This document shows, one piece after another, positions 10,834 to 21,235 of a DNA stretch of 64,000 bases (position 1 is its first letter; every line of letters starts with the position of its first letter). The notes under the pieces were generated by a model. That model was not told the origin of the DNA, did not search any database, and saw only the letters and a list, made by a program, of their open reading frames with translations. The stretch is from NCBI RefSeq assembly GCF_905171765.1, contig NC_053392.1, forward strand, positions 342,829,010 to 342,893,009. The letters are read 5' to 3'. The stretch is from Bufo bufo. Taxonomy: Eukaryota > Chordata > Amphibia > Anura > Bufonidae. The position numbers were made by a program, and so were the translations under genes.

Positions 10834-11513
10834 TCTTCATCTTTTCCATACGCCTCCCCAACGGCACCAGCAGGAGGATTAACATGGAAATAACATCCTC
10901 TAGGGTGGGACAACTGCTGAAAGGACCTTTCGTCCAAAAGATAAGTCCCTGTTAGAAGTTATATCCAACTTATAGTATCTGAAAAAGGTAGATTGTTTTG
11001 CCCATGTAGCAGCCTTGCAAATCTGTTCGAGGGATGCCGAGGCACCTTCCCAGGAAGTCGACACAGCACTTCTAGAATGAGCTTTCAAACCTTCTGGAAT
11101 ACTGACCCCATTCTGAGTATACACCAAGGCAATAGTTATTTTATCCAACGAGCACTTCGTCAGTATTAGAATGTACTGGCTCCTATGAGCCAAAGTTATT
11201 ACTTCGCCAAGTCTCGCGAGACTTCTGGTAATAACTTCAGAAATACATTTCTACTGTTAAAAACCTTTTACCGAACTTGGTTTCGGTTCCAAGTGGTACC
11301 TTGGAACCGAACGCGATTTCGGTAAAAGCTGTTGAAGGTCTTCATCTGTCCAGGGGACAGGAAACAACTGGAGGAGGTGAAGTGGAGGGGGATTTTAAAT
11401 TATTGGTCTCCATGTTGTTCCCTGTCCCTGGGAGGTGGGATATCCTCCTGCTGGTGCAGTTGGGGAGGCATATGGAAAAGAATCCTTACTGTATTGATGT
11501 CTAAATTGGCCCT
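10834..11513. repeat. Mosaic of foldback and hAT-MITE pieces
   Basis: 10850-10885 repeats the CTCCCCAACGGCACCAGCAGGAGG segment. 11165-11335 is a copy of the palindromic centre of the MITE at 11982-12417 (GTCTCGCGAGACTTC and TACCTTGGAACCGAAC are shared). 11343-11490 returns to the first family in the opposite orientation (CAGGGGACAGGAAACAAC, GGGAGGCATATGGAAAAG). The order suggests a hAT MITE core inserted into the foldback family. Confidence 0.55.
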
Positions 11514-11845
11514 CATTTTGAATGTATACCATTTACAATGAGTTTTCTGTCCTGTAACCAATCCTTCACCCATATGCATATATAATCCTCCAGTTCCTGC
11601 ATTTGTAACTTCAGCACAAAGCTCTTGTGTGGTACAGGATCAAATGCTTTGGCAAAATCTACATATATTTGATCAGCTCCATGACCAACATCTACATTTG
11701 CATTTAGCTCCTCATAGAAACTAAACATGTTGCTCAGGCAGTACTTGTTTTGCATGAATCCATGCTGGCTGTTAATTATTTGTTTTTTCACTGCTATATA
11801 CCTTTGCAGCAGATTTCTTAGAATAACTTTAGTTACATGGTTCTA
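11514..11845 (-). pseudogene. LINE reverse-transcriptase fragment (CR1/L2-like)
   Basis: Reading right to left, the translation contains QHGFMQNKYCLSNMFSFYEE followed by QIYVDFAKAFDPVPHKSFVLKL and WVKDWLQDRK. QHGF, DFAKAFD (motif A with its catalytic Asp) and the WLxDRK block are the signature order of CR1/L2-class non-LTR reverse transcriptases. The YxDD region, endonuclease and 3' end are missing, so this is a short 5'- and 3'-truncated copy. Clade assignment is by motif only. Confidence 0.8.
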
Positions 11846-11946
11846 TCTTTTTATCTTTCTAAAATACGGGTAAAATACCTGCTGTTCTCCAATCCTATAG
11901 CTCTGATCAGATTCATGTTACAAGACAAAGGACAATGGTCTATCAG

Positions 11947-12647
11947 TTAAAGGAGTTTTCCGAGATTTTGATACTGATGACTAGGGACGAGTGAATCGAC
12001 TTCGGATGCTTCATACGAAGTTGAATTGCAGAAAACTTTGTTAGAATACTGTACGGATCAAGCGTACAAAATAAAGCATTAGAATGTTTTTGCTCTCATG
12101 AGCCGAGGTTATTACTTTAAGAAGTCTTGCGAGACTTCGGGTAATAACTTCGTAAATTAATTTCTACTGTTAAAAACCTTTTACTGAACTTGCGTTCGGT
12201 TCCAAGGTACCACCTGACACCGAACTCAGGTTTGGTACAAAGGTTTTTTACAGTAGAAATGAATTTACAATGTTATTATCCAAAGTCTCGTGAGACTTCG
12301 CAAAGTAATAACTTTGGCTCATCGGAGCCAATACATTCTAATACTGTACGGATTCTAACAAAGTTTTATGCGAATCAACTTTAGATGAAGCATCCGATGT
12401 CGATTCGCTCATCCCTACTGATGATAGGTCATCAGTATCTGATCGGTGGAGTCTGACACCCGGGACCCCTACTGAGCAGCTGTTTAAGAAGGCACCAGCG
12501 CTCCTGTGGGCACCCTGGCTTTCTCCTTGCTCACCAAGCACAGTGCCATATATTGTATAGTGTGCTTGGTAAGCTGCGAGAAGGCATCAGAGGCATCCAG
12601 GTATCCACAGATGCCCCAATAACATAAACTCCAATCAGCCACCTGTA
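11947..12647. repeat. TTAA-type dispersed repeat split by a MITE
   Basis: TTAA (11947-11950) is followed by AGGAGTTTTCCGAGATTTTGATACTGATGA. The sequence resumes after the MITE at 12418 as CTGATGATAGGTCATCAGTATCTGATCGG. A related segment, GATCTATCCTCTGGGTGTCGGACCC, occurs in the TTAA MITE at 14840-15050. The rest up to 12647 is non-coding with no clear right end. Confidence 0.55.
11982..12417. mobile_element. 436-bp palindromic hAT MITE
   Basis: The ends are TAGGGACGAGTGAATCGA and TCGATTCGCTCATCCCTA. Flanking 8-bp duplications are CTGATGAC (11974-11981) and CTGATGAT (12418-12425), with one mismatch. Nearly the whole element is a foldback: GTTAGAATACTGTACGGAT, TTACTTT, GTCTTGCGAGACTTC, TTTCTACTGTTAAAAACC and GGTTCCAAGGTACC in the left half are mirrored in the right. 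The terminal GATGAGCGAAT motif links it to the hAT element at 2483-8576. Confidence 0.85.
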
Positions 12648-12651
12648 TATA

Positions 12652-13691
12652 CACTCACCTAAAGAATTATTAGGAACACCATACTAATACGGTGTTGGAC
12701 CCCCTTTTGCCTTCAGAACTGCCTTAATTTTACGTGGCATTGATTCAACAAGGTGCTGATAGCATTCTTTAGAAATGTTGGCCCATATTGATAGGATACC
12801 ATCTTGCAGTTGATGGAGATTTGAGGGATGCACATCCAGGGCACGAAGCTCCCGTTCCACCACATCCCAAAGATGCTCTATTGGGTTGAGATCTGGTGAC
12901 TGTGGGGGCCATTTTAGTACAGTGAACTCATTGTCATATTCAAGAAACCAATTTGAAATGATTCGAGCTTTGTGACATGGTGTATTATCCTGCTGGAAGT
13001 AGCCATCAGAGGATGGATACATGTTCTCATTCTGTTTACGCCAAATTCGGACTCTACCATTTGAATGTCTCAACAGAAATCGAGACTCATCAGACCAGAC
13101 AACATTTTTCCAGTCTTCAACAGTACAATTTTGGTGAGCTCGTGCAAATTGTAGCCTCTTTTTACTATTTGTGGTGGAGATGAGTGGGGTCTTCTGCTGT
13201 TGTAGCCCATCTGCCTCAAGGTTGTGCGTGTTGTGGCTTCACAAATGCTTTGCTGCATACCTCGGTTGTAACGAGTGGTTATTTCAGTCAACGTTGCTCT
13301 TCTATCAGCTTGAATCAGTCGGCCCATTCTCCTCTGAACTCTAGCATCCACAAGGCATTTTTGCCCACAGGACTCCCGCATACTGGATGTTTTTCCCTTT
13401 TCACACCATTCTTTGTAAACCCTAGAAATGGTTGTGCGTGAAAATCCCAGTAACTGAGCAGATTGTGAAATACTCAGACCGGCCCGTCTGGCACCAACAA
13501 CCATGCCACGCTCAAAATTGCTTAAATCACCTTTCTTTCCCATTCTGACATTCAGTTTGGAGTTCAGGAGATTGTCTTGACCAGGACCACCCCCCTAAAT
13601 GCATTGAAGCAACTGCCATGTGATTGGTTGACTAGATAATTGCATTAATGAGAAATAGAACAGGTGTTCCTAATAATTCTTTAGGTGAGTG
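12652..13691 (-). mobile_element. Tc1-like DD36E transposon, internally deleted copy
   Basis: Terminal inverted repeats begin CACTCACCTAAAGAATTATT and end with the exact reverse complement, followed by TA. The element is a 1040-bp sibling of the 1215-bp copy at 27016-28230. It lacks about 175 bp from the middle of the transposase. Both copies lie in the same orientation. Confidence 0.9.
12684..13543 (-). pseudogene. Tc1-like transposase with central deletion
   Basis: The start at 13543 opens with MGKKGDLSNFERGMVVGARR, an N-terminal helix-turn-helix typical of Tc1 transposases. A second helix-turn-helix and the first catalytic Asp (WSDESRF, about 13080) follow. After RKQNENM the sequence jumps to YPSSDGYF, which deletes the Gly-rich middle block present in the other copy. 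The second catalytic Asp (FQQDNTPCHKA) and the Glu (PDLNPIEHLW) are kept, with 36 residues between them, i.e. DD36E. The protein ends at 12684 in GGPTPY. A frame change near 13070 also disrupts it. Confidence 0.88.
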
Positions 13692-13695
13692 TATA

Positions 13696-14435
13696 TACCC
13701 CAATGTTGTAGCGATTCACACTGCATTATATAGATGAGGGACATAGATGCCAAACTACCCAAATAATTATTCTGTATAATTCAGCAATGTGAGACCCACA
13801 AGTGCGATCAGGTGACGCTATATTTATGTCACAATATCCCCAATCGGGAGACACTATATATATTCATTTGTGTATAACCTAACATATGCCATAATTCTGT
13901 TCCGCCAAAAATACGTGCGAGCATAATCATCTGCTCCGCCGTCCCAGCAAGACAGAATTTACATACACCCCTTCAGACAATCATGGATGGGGAAAAAAGG
14001 CCACTGTATGTAAAAACAATATACAAAATTGTACACCCACAAAGACATTGCACAACAACATTTCAATCAATGGTGGAGACATTGAACTCAATGTTTAATT
14101 CATAAGGCTGAAGTGACTTCAAAGTATGTGTCCATTTGAGTTATTTTCTCCTCGGAATCTTATTTTTGTCACCCCCCTAATTGATGCTATGATCTACATA
14201 ATTGAATACATATATGCATATATTATTCAGCATTGTTGGATGTCATGTGACGATCGGTTGGGCTTGCAGTGTGATTGGATGACATTCAGTTGAGACATGA
14301 ATGCATATTAGGCTAAAGAGGGTTTTGAAAAAGGTGTATATTCATTGGTCGGCTCGTACCAGTACCTTGTAATTGGATAATCTGTATGGGGATGGCGCAC
14401 TTGTTTTTAACATAGATATGTGGACGTAATACAAT
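13696..14435. other. No recognisable gene
   Basis: Non-coding, moderately AT-rich. It probably includes the body of the retroelement whose 3' tail follows at 14436, but no protein motif can be read. Confidence 0.4.
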
Positions 14436-14530
14436 GTGAACAGGCTTGACAAAGGCTGTTTATCAGCCGAAACGTTGCTGCTATGTGTATCATTGCTTTG
14501 AAGTCTCAATAAAGTCGATGATGTGAGATG
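14436..14530 (+). other. Penelope-type 3' tail
   Basis: CTTGACAAA, a hairpin GGCTG-TTTAT-CAGCC, then GAAACGTTGC, and AATAAA about 35 bases later (14508-14513). The same layout occurs at 10160, 15378, 36888 and, reversed, at 19960. The first strand and the missing NUH site make ribozyme activity unlikely here. Confidence 0.4.
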
Positions 14531-14664
14531 CTGCCGATACCGCTTGTATTCATCTATATGTTCCGGCCGTTGGATCCAGGGCCATTGGTGAGGCTGTTGC
14601 TTCTATAAGAATACATTTGTTTATTGCTATCCTGAGGATAGTCATCATTATTTAAATCTTGGAA

Positions 14665-15190
14665 AACCCCTTTAAGGCCCCTTTACATAGAATAATCACC
14701 AACAAGAGTTTAGAGGAACACTCGTTAGCGATTATCTTCTGGTGTAAAGGTGCCAACGCTTTGCTCGTTTATTGGGTAATATGCTCATTTGTGCGGACAC
14801 CTAAATTATCGTTTGTCAGCAGCAGATTGTGCCATTTAAAGGGGTTCTACAGTGTGTTTTAACTGATGATCTATCCTCTGGGTGTCGGACCCCCACTGAT
14901 CAGCTGTTTGAGAAGGCTCCAGCAGCGCCACGGCCTTCTCACTGTTTACCGCTGGCCCAGTGACGTCACGACTAGTATCAACTGGCCTGGGCGCGGCTAA
15001 GCTCCATTCCAGAGGATAGATCATCAGTTAAAACAAACTGTAGAACCCCTTTAAACACTTCTGCTGTTAAACAATCTTCTGCCGTTAAACAATGATTCTG
15101 TATGGGGATGAGTGATTGCATTAGCGACCGCTTCTTCCCATACTGTGGAGGAGATCACTACATGTAAATGCAACACTCTCCTTTACTGAT
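14665..15190. repeat. Remains of a large foldback split by a TTAA MITE
   Basis: AAGGCCCCTTTACATAGAATAATC and TCGTTAGCGATTATC on the left, and AACAATGATTCTGTATGGGGATGAG with GATTGCATTAGCGA on the right, resemble parts of the foldback at 29788-30370. The segment is interrupted exactly at TTAA by the MITE at 14840-15050. Confidence 0.55.
14840..15050. mobile_element. 211-bp TTAA MITE with long inverted arms
   Basis: TTAA occurs on both sides (14836-14839 and 15051-15054). The arms AGGGGTTCTACAGTGTGTTT... and its mirror are about 45 bp and nearly identical. TTAA duplication with AGGGG ends fits piggyBac- or Kolobok-type MITEs. Confidence 0.8.
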
Positions 15191-15377
15191 TAGAAGGCGC
15201 TTGTGGGGAAGGAATGCTAATGGGACCTTTATTGAACTCAATTCCCTCAATACTGGTGACTAAATCTGATATAGGCTAGGGGCTTTGTCGATATCCAATT
15301 TGCTCAGACGTAGCTGATGCCGGGAGTCGGAGCCCCACTGATCCAGATAGTACTAGTACTACTAGTACCTATCTTGA
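15191..15377. other. No recognisable feature
   Basis: Short non-coding stretch before a retroelement tail. Confidence 0.5.
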
Positions 15378-15460
15378 GAATTCTGCTTGAGAAAGACTGT
15401 TGGAAGTTGAAATGTTCCATGTCTTGGTGAATAAATCTAAACTATTGTTGAAGGAAGACA
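15378..15460 (+). other. Penelope-type 3' tail, decayed
   Basis: CTTGAGAAAGACT, a loop, AGTTGAAAT and GAATAAA (about 15430) keep the layout of the other tails. The pairing is weak and the body is not recognised. Confidence 0.35.
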
Positions 15461-16155
15461 CAAAGTGCTGCAGTGTTCCTTTTTACGTTGTCCACAAGGG
15501 GCTCGCAGTCTAGGGCCTAACACTGCCGCCACTGCCATAACCGGCAGTGCTGCTACGTCTGTCGATATTGGCTATCCTGTGTAAGAAGGTACCTGGAATC
15601 ATCGTGGATGGAAGGTATGTGTCACCGAGGTTCCTGGCCTCGGTGAAGTAAGAGCCGGTATTTTATGTGTCAGCAGCAGCTATTGCTAATTGACACAATG
15701 AGATTTAGCATTGCTGTCATAGCTGATCCAGGATGGCTCTTACTGGGAGTAGTCAAAGTGCTGGGTGGGTGACTCCCCATGTTCCAGGCCGGGTTTTGGC
15801 AGGCATAGAAAACCAGCCAGCACTACCAGGTGTGGTGGATTTACCTCCCGCTGACAGTGGAGCTGAGGAGTCTGTGTGCTGTGAACTGGGGGCTGTGTTG
15901 GAATTTGAGGTTTGAGCCAGGGTGGAGGACTCAGGCCCCTCTAAAGGCGAACAGGCCGTCTATGAACTTAATGAGGCTGAACTGCTAATAGGGTGTGAAT
16001 TAACACCCAGGAGAAAAGGTGACATTTATTGTTTATGGACTTTCCTTGTGTGTGAACAAACACCAAGCTACCTGCGTTTTGTGATACACCTTATCTGCAT
16101 TTTGTTATACACCAATGTGTGAATAAACACCGCTGTTTGATTCAAGAACTGTGTA
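15461..16155. other. No recognisable gene
   Basis: GC-mixed sequence with short open frames that resemble nothing I know. GTGTGAATAAACACCGCTG near 16117 could be an LTR polyadenylation region, but no LTR ends were found. Confidence 0.35.
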
Positions 16156-17712
16156 CAGTCGTGGCCAAAAGTTTTGAGAATGACACAAATATTAGTTTTC
16201 ACAAAGTTTGCTGCTAAACTGCTTTTAGATCTTTGTTTCAGTTATTTCTGTGAAGTAGTGAAATATAATTACACTCACTTCATACGTTTCAAAGGCTTTT
16301 ATCGACAATTACATGACATTTATGCAAAGAGTCAGTATTTGCAGTGTTGGCCCTTCTTTTTCAGGACCTCTGCAATTCGACTGGGCATGCTCTCAATCAA
16401 CTTCTGGGCCAATTCCTGACTGATAGCAACCCATTCTTTCATAATCACTTCTTGGAGTTTGTCAGAATTAGTGGGTTTTTGTTTGTCCACCCGCCTCTTG
16501 AGGATTGACCACAAGTTCTCAATGGGATTAAGATCTGGGGTGTTTCCAGGCCATGGACCCAAAATGTCAACGTTTTGGTCCCCGAGCCACTTAGTTATCA
16601 CTTTTGCCTTATGGCACGGTGCTCCATCATGCTGGAAAATGCATTGTTCTTCACCAAACTGTTGTTGGATTGTTGGAAGAAGTTGCTGTTGGAGGGTGTT
16701 TTGGTACCATTCTTTATTCATGGCTGTGGTTTTGGCCAAAATTGTGAGTGAGCCCACTCCCTTGGATGAGAAGCAACCCTACACATGAATGGTCTCAGGA
16801 TGTTTTACTGTTGGCATGACACAGGACTGATGGTAGCGCTCACCTTTTCTTCTCCGGACAAGCCTTTTTCCAGATGCCCCAAACAATAGGAAAGAGGCGT
16901 CATCGGAGAATATGACTTTGCCCCAGTCCTCAGCAGTACATTCATTATACTTTCTGCAGAAGATCAATCTGTCCCTGATGTTTTTTTGGGAGAGAAGTGG
17001 CTTCTTTGCTGCCCTTCTTGACACCAGGCCATCTTCCAAAAGTCTTCGCCTCACTGTGCGTGCAGATGCACTCACACCTGCCTGCTGCCATTCCTGAGCA
17101 AGCTCTGCACTGGTGGCACTCCGATCCCGCAGCTGATTCCTCTTTAGGAGACGATACTGGCGCTTGCTGGACTTTCTTGGACGCCCTGAAGCCTTCTTAA
17201 CAAGAATTGAACCTCTTTCCTTGAAGTTCTTGATGATCCTATAAATTGTTGATTGAGGTGCAATCTTAGTAGCCACAATATCCTTGCCTGTGAAGCCATT
17301 TTTATGCAACGCAATGATGGCTGCACGCGTTTCTTTGCAGGTCACCATGGTTAACAATGGAAGAACAATGATTTCAAGCATCACCCTCCTTTTAACATGT
17401 CAAGTCTGCCATTTTAACCCAATCAGCCTGACATAATGATCTCCAGCCTTGTGCTCGTCAACATTCTCACCTGAGTTAACAAGACGATTACTGAAATGAT
17501 CTCAGCAGGTCCTTTAATGACAGCAATGAAATGCAGTGGAAAGGTTTTTTTGGGATTAAGTTAATTTTCATAGCAAAGAAGGACTATGCAATTCATCTGA
17601 TCACTCTTCATAACATTCTGGAGTATATGCAAATTGCTATTATAAAAACTTAAGCAGCAACTTTTCCAATTTCCAATATTTATGTAATTCTCAAAACTTT
17701 TGGCCACGACTG
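16156..17712 (-). mobile_element. Tc1-like DD35E transposon, almost intact
   Basis: Inverted repeats start CAGTCGTGGCCAAAAGTTTT and close with AAAACTTTTGGCCACGACTG. TA flanks both sides (16154-16155 and 17713-17714). The 1557-bp length suits a full element. It carries one transposase gene with a single visible lesion. Confidence 0.92.
16332..17348 (-). pseudogene. Tc1-like transposase, one nonsense codon
   Basis: The start chosen is ATG at 17348 (MVTCKETRAAI), which gives about 338 codons, the normal Tc1 size. Order: an N-terminal paired-like helix-turn-helix with GRPRKSSKRQ, the first catalytic Asp in VIFSDDASF, the second in IFQHDGAPCHKA, and Glu in [10 protein letters not shown]. Thirty-five residues separate the last two (DD35E). 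One in-frame TAG at about 16776 follows HPETIHV and stands where related enzymes have Trp before GCF; otherwise the frame is open. The single stop suggests recent inactivation. Confidence 0.9.
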
Positions 17713-17714
17713 TA

Positions 17715-17886
17715 CTTTGCCTCTATACTGCATCCGCTAGTCCTAACTACCAGAGCAAATCCCCACACCTGAGACTAGGTCATCAATATTTTACTCCTGG
17801 AAAAAACTAGTCTAGAAGAAAAAGAAAAATCAGATCCTACACTGTAAGAATCCCAGAAGCTCAGAGAAGACAAAAACTTGGCCTAA
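17715..17886. other. No recognisable feature
   Basis: Short spacer between a Tc1-like element and a MITE. Confidence 0.5.
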
Positions 17887-18064
17887 GGCCTCTTGCACAC
17901 GACCGTATTCCCTCCATGACATACGATCAGTGAGCGGGCCATATGTTCCGGAGCAGCATTGATTGTTTGCAGGGTAGCACACAGCATCATAGATTACAAT
18001 GATGCTGTGCACATCAGGACAATAGTCTATGTCACGGAGGGCATACGGTGGTGTGCAAGATGCC
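17887..18064. mobile_element. 178-bp MITE, TAA duplication
   Basis: Ends GGCCTCTTGCACACGACCGTA and TACGGTGGTGTGCAAGATGCC are inverted repeats, flanked on both sides by TAA. The centre is also palindromic (CAGCATCATAGATTACAATGATGCTG). TWA duplication is typical of PIF/Harbinger elements. Confidence 0.8.
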
Positions 18065-18404
18065 TAAAAAAAAGGCAGGAATGGCAATTTTAGTGATAAA
18101 GGTTGAGGAATGGCTTACCCCAGTACATTTGGGAGCTCTGCATACTGTGGAATTTAAATATGAAGGTATAAAATATGGCTATGTGAAAAGTAGCAAAAAA
18201 TTTATAAAAATCACAGAATAGAGTGGCCTTACTGGGAGGAAATGCACAAACCCCAAATACTGTAGCGTCCTCCACATGTGATCCGTTGCTAACGGCAATC
18301 CCCAGCAAAAATGCATACAATGGAGGATGCCGACAGCGGACCACATGTACCACAAAAACATCCTAAACAAGATGGAATAATGTGTTGATGAAAATATAAG
18401 AGTA

Positions 18405-18696
18405 AATAGATCACTGCAAATGGTGCATAACACTAATATGCAACTGACAATACGAGGCTAAACCCTCACACTGATGTTAAAAAATTTGATTTTAGACAAT
18501 ATATTCCTGTCATCGGACAGTGTTCACACACTATAGATAGGTGTAGGTCCCGCGCTACACTGAGATACCGCGGGCTCCGATATGTTCCTGACAAAAATAT
18601 ATTGGCTAAAATCTCATTTTTTAACATCAGTGTGAGGGTTTAGCCTTGTATTGTCAGTTGCATATTAGTGTGGTGCACCATTTCCAGTGATCTATG
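18405..18696. mobile_element. Foldback element, about 290 bp
   Basis: The left arm contains ATAGATCACTG, GGTGCATAACACTAATATGC, AACTGACAATACGAGGC and CCTCACACTGATGTTAAAAA; the right arm carries the reverse complement in mirror order to CCAGTGATCTAT. Each arm is about 125 bp with few mismatches, around a loop containing GCGCTACACTGAG. No clear target duplication. Confidence 0.75.
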
Positions 18697-19844
18697 TGAA
18701 AACATGCAGTAACTAACATTGCATCTGCATTCAGAATTTTGCAAGCACAGGCCTAAATTAGTTCATGTGAACGAGGCCTGACAGTGGAAAAGCAGATGGC
18801 GTATACAGCATGTTAATGGAGCCCGCCGTCATATTTCACTTACCTTTAAAGCACTCACATTTTAAGTACTTGACAACTATTATTAGAGCATATTTTACAG
18901 CTCTCAGAAATATGTTGTAATGTTTAATATGCAAAATAATTAACAGTCCTGAGGCAGTGTTAAACCTACTGACAAGCGTATGTATTTATAGCAGCGCTCG
19001 GTTTGGCAATGTGGTTTTAATGAACTTGCACAATAGAATTTTCCAATAACACAGTTACTTTCATTGTTCATGGCAGAACACTAGCACAAAGCTGATAAAG
19101 ATAGTACACTGGTGATAGGGTATTTTGATAAGCCCTTCCTCATTCTGCTGCCTGCTATAAGAATGGAGTGACATTCATCACTGCTACAGTATTAGGTTGG
19201 TAGACAAAGGAGCAGGACATCTAACTTTTTCTGCCACACCATCTGCTAGGAGGGGAACAGCAAACTGATTGGAACTGTAGGGAACAATGCCATCTGCTTC
19301 TGTCAACAAAGGGCCACGTGTATCTGCACTGGGGATTGCCATGTCTGCTAAGCTTAAATCTTACAAACACAACTCATTACAGACTAATAGCATTGGATCA
19401 TTTAATATAGGAGGCTATTAAATAGCAATCTGTATTCGATGAATGTAATGCGTGTATACACGTGAAGAACATGCTATCCAGAAATTATGTAATTTATTAA
19501 GCAGCATAAAGTATTCTCTAAGAAACATTTTATTGTCACTGTTCTCTAAGCAGTTATTAGCATTTCATATTAGGGCAAAGCCAGTTTTAGCTTTAAGGAG
19601 CATCTGGCTGTATGATCAACCCTATAAAACCAGGCATACTGTTTGTTAGAGGTCATCATGCTGAGTGAAATGACCCGTCTGCAGCTGTTTGGCGTAGAAA
19701 AACTGTGAAATCTACGCCAGGCAGTTCAGGTGCACGGACTGCCGGATGCTGCGCTTCATTTATGGCCGCACCGCCAGTCTATGATAAGTCTGGCCCATAG
19801 TTTGGATCTCAGCATCAGGAAAAGGCGACTGAGTTGTACTGCAC
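18697..19844. other. No gene; partial MITE end at 19589-19665
   Basis: Mostly featureless AT-rich DNA. AAGGAGCATCTGGCTGTATGATCAACCCTATAAAACC near 19595 matches the left end of a repeat also seen at 20522 and, inverted, at 24575-24615. Confidence 0.45.
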
Positions 19845-20010
19845 ACATCCTAACTGAACATCATGTAGTAGAGCATAACACGGCACTCAACCGGGAGTAA
19901 AAATCTTCTTGCTTTATTGCTTTCTGCGGGTTACATAAACATGGACATGAACATCTAGGCGACGGCCATTTCGTGCATACCTGCACTTCGTCTGGCCAAC
20001 TAAACATTCA
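19845..20010 (-). other. Penelope-type 3' tail with hammerhead-like fold
   Basis: On the minus strand the order is GGC, CAGACGA, hairpin AGTGCA-GG-TATGCAC, GAAA, TGGCC, GTC, GCC. GGC/GCC forms stem I, GTGCA/TGCAC is a clean stem II, and stem III is minimal. Only one base of the first core strand differs from the hammerhead consensus CUGANGA. AATAAAG lies about 55 bases downstream. The + strand core spans 19958-19997. Confidence 0.55.
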
Positions 20011-20139
20011 CCGGCACATGTGTGGGATTGTAAGACCAGGTGGGAAGACAGAGAGGATGCCTGGCCCTGTCAATGTGGGAATGGAGGTGGTGAAGCATTG
20101 CTTCAAGGGTCAAGGCTCGCCCTTTGATATACTGAACAC

Positions 20140-20574
20140 CTCATTGGCATATGAAATAAACTGCAGATTTCTCCGATGGGTGGGTTCACTCAGCATGGTC
20201 AATCCTAACAGGTAGTATGACTGGTTTAATAGGGTTGATCATGCTGACAGATGCTCATTACAGACAAGAAATGTTTTGTCCTCCTGGGAATCCAAGTCAA
20301 ACTATTTTTCGTTACATATACACTGGTATTTAATTTATACAAAATGCATAAAAAGCAAATCGGACATTTTTGTTTGTTGTTTACACTATTCACTGATTAG
20401 GATATTGCTAAATATGTTTAAGTGGTTTCTACAGATTAGTAATTTTTTTATAACTGTAATACAACTGCCATATTTCTGTACAATGTGTCTGTACCTAACA
20501 ATTTGCACAGGCATCTGTTAAAGAGCCTCTGCCAGCATGAGCAACCCTATTAAACCAGGCATCCCGTCTGGTAG
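20140..20574. repeat. Pieces of a TTAA-type MITE
   Basis: TCAGCATGGTCAATCCTAACAGG (20192-20214) and its near mirror CTGGTTTAATAGGGTTGATCATGCTGA (20220-20248) form a short palindrome. TTAAAGAGCCTCTGCCAGCATGAGC at 20518 is a separate left end. They belong to one repeat family; no complete copy is seen. Confidence 0.45.
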
Positions 20575-20932
20575 GTGCCACATCAGTGTCACAGACCTAC
20601 CGAGACATACGGACGTCCCGGCGACAGTGAGTGGCAGGAGATCTGTGAGACTGGCAACACGTGGTTTGATCTGACAGGTTTTCCTTGTGGATCAATAGGT
20701 GTCTGTGTTGTTTCTTGCCTCAGGTGTTGCTTATGTGGTCATTTAACCTTCCTTATTTATAGTTGCTTTTCAAACTATGCTGTGTGGTTTATAGCTTCTG
20801 TGCCTGTGGATTGTTTGTGGTTGGATCTCAGCTGAGTTCCTGGTGCTTCCATAGCCTCTTTGAAGTTAAGTCTTTCCTTTCCCTTTTGTATTTTGTTTGG
20901 GTTCTGTGTGTTGCATTTCTGTCACAGCTGTG

Positions 20933-21235
20933 TCATGGTCTGGTGGTAGTGAACCGTGACACTTTTGCCGTGCATGCTTTTTGCTGGTGGCAACGTGTAG
21001 TTTGTAGCATGTTTTGATACTTTCCCTTTAAGTCTGGTTCCCTTCCCATTTCTGGTGTGTATGGGGTTAAGGTGTGAGCAAGGTGGAGCTGGGTGTGGCC
21101 TCTTGGCTCTTATAGTAGTGGTGTTTGGAGCTTGAGGTCAGAGTTGACTTCAGCTTCTGGTGGAGATGGAGTTATGCTGCTATCCTGGACCTTTCCTTCT
21201 GTCCAGCTTGAGGGCCACCTTGTTGGACATAGTTT
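20933..21235 (+). repeat. Left arm of a 300-bp inverted repeat
   Basis: Begins TGTCATGGTCTGGTGGTAGT and ends AGGGCCACCTTGTTGGACATA. It pairs with 22005-22305 on the other strand with scattered differences. A spacer of about 770 bp separates the arms. Confidence 0.8.

Noticed and set aside
16117..16150. Retroviral LTR polyadenylation region
   Set aside because: GAATAAACACC looks suggestive but no TG...CA boundaries, primer site or coding remnants lie nearby.
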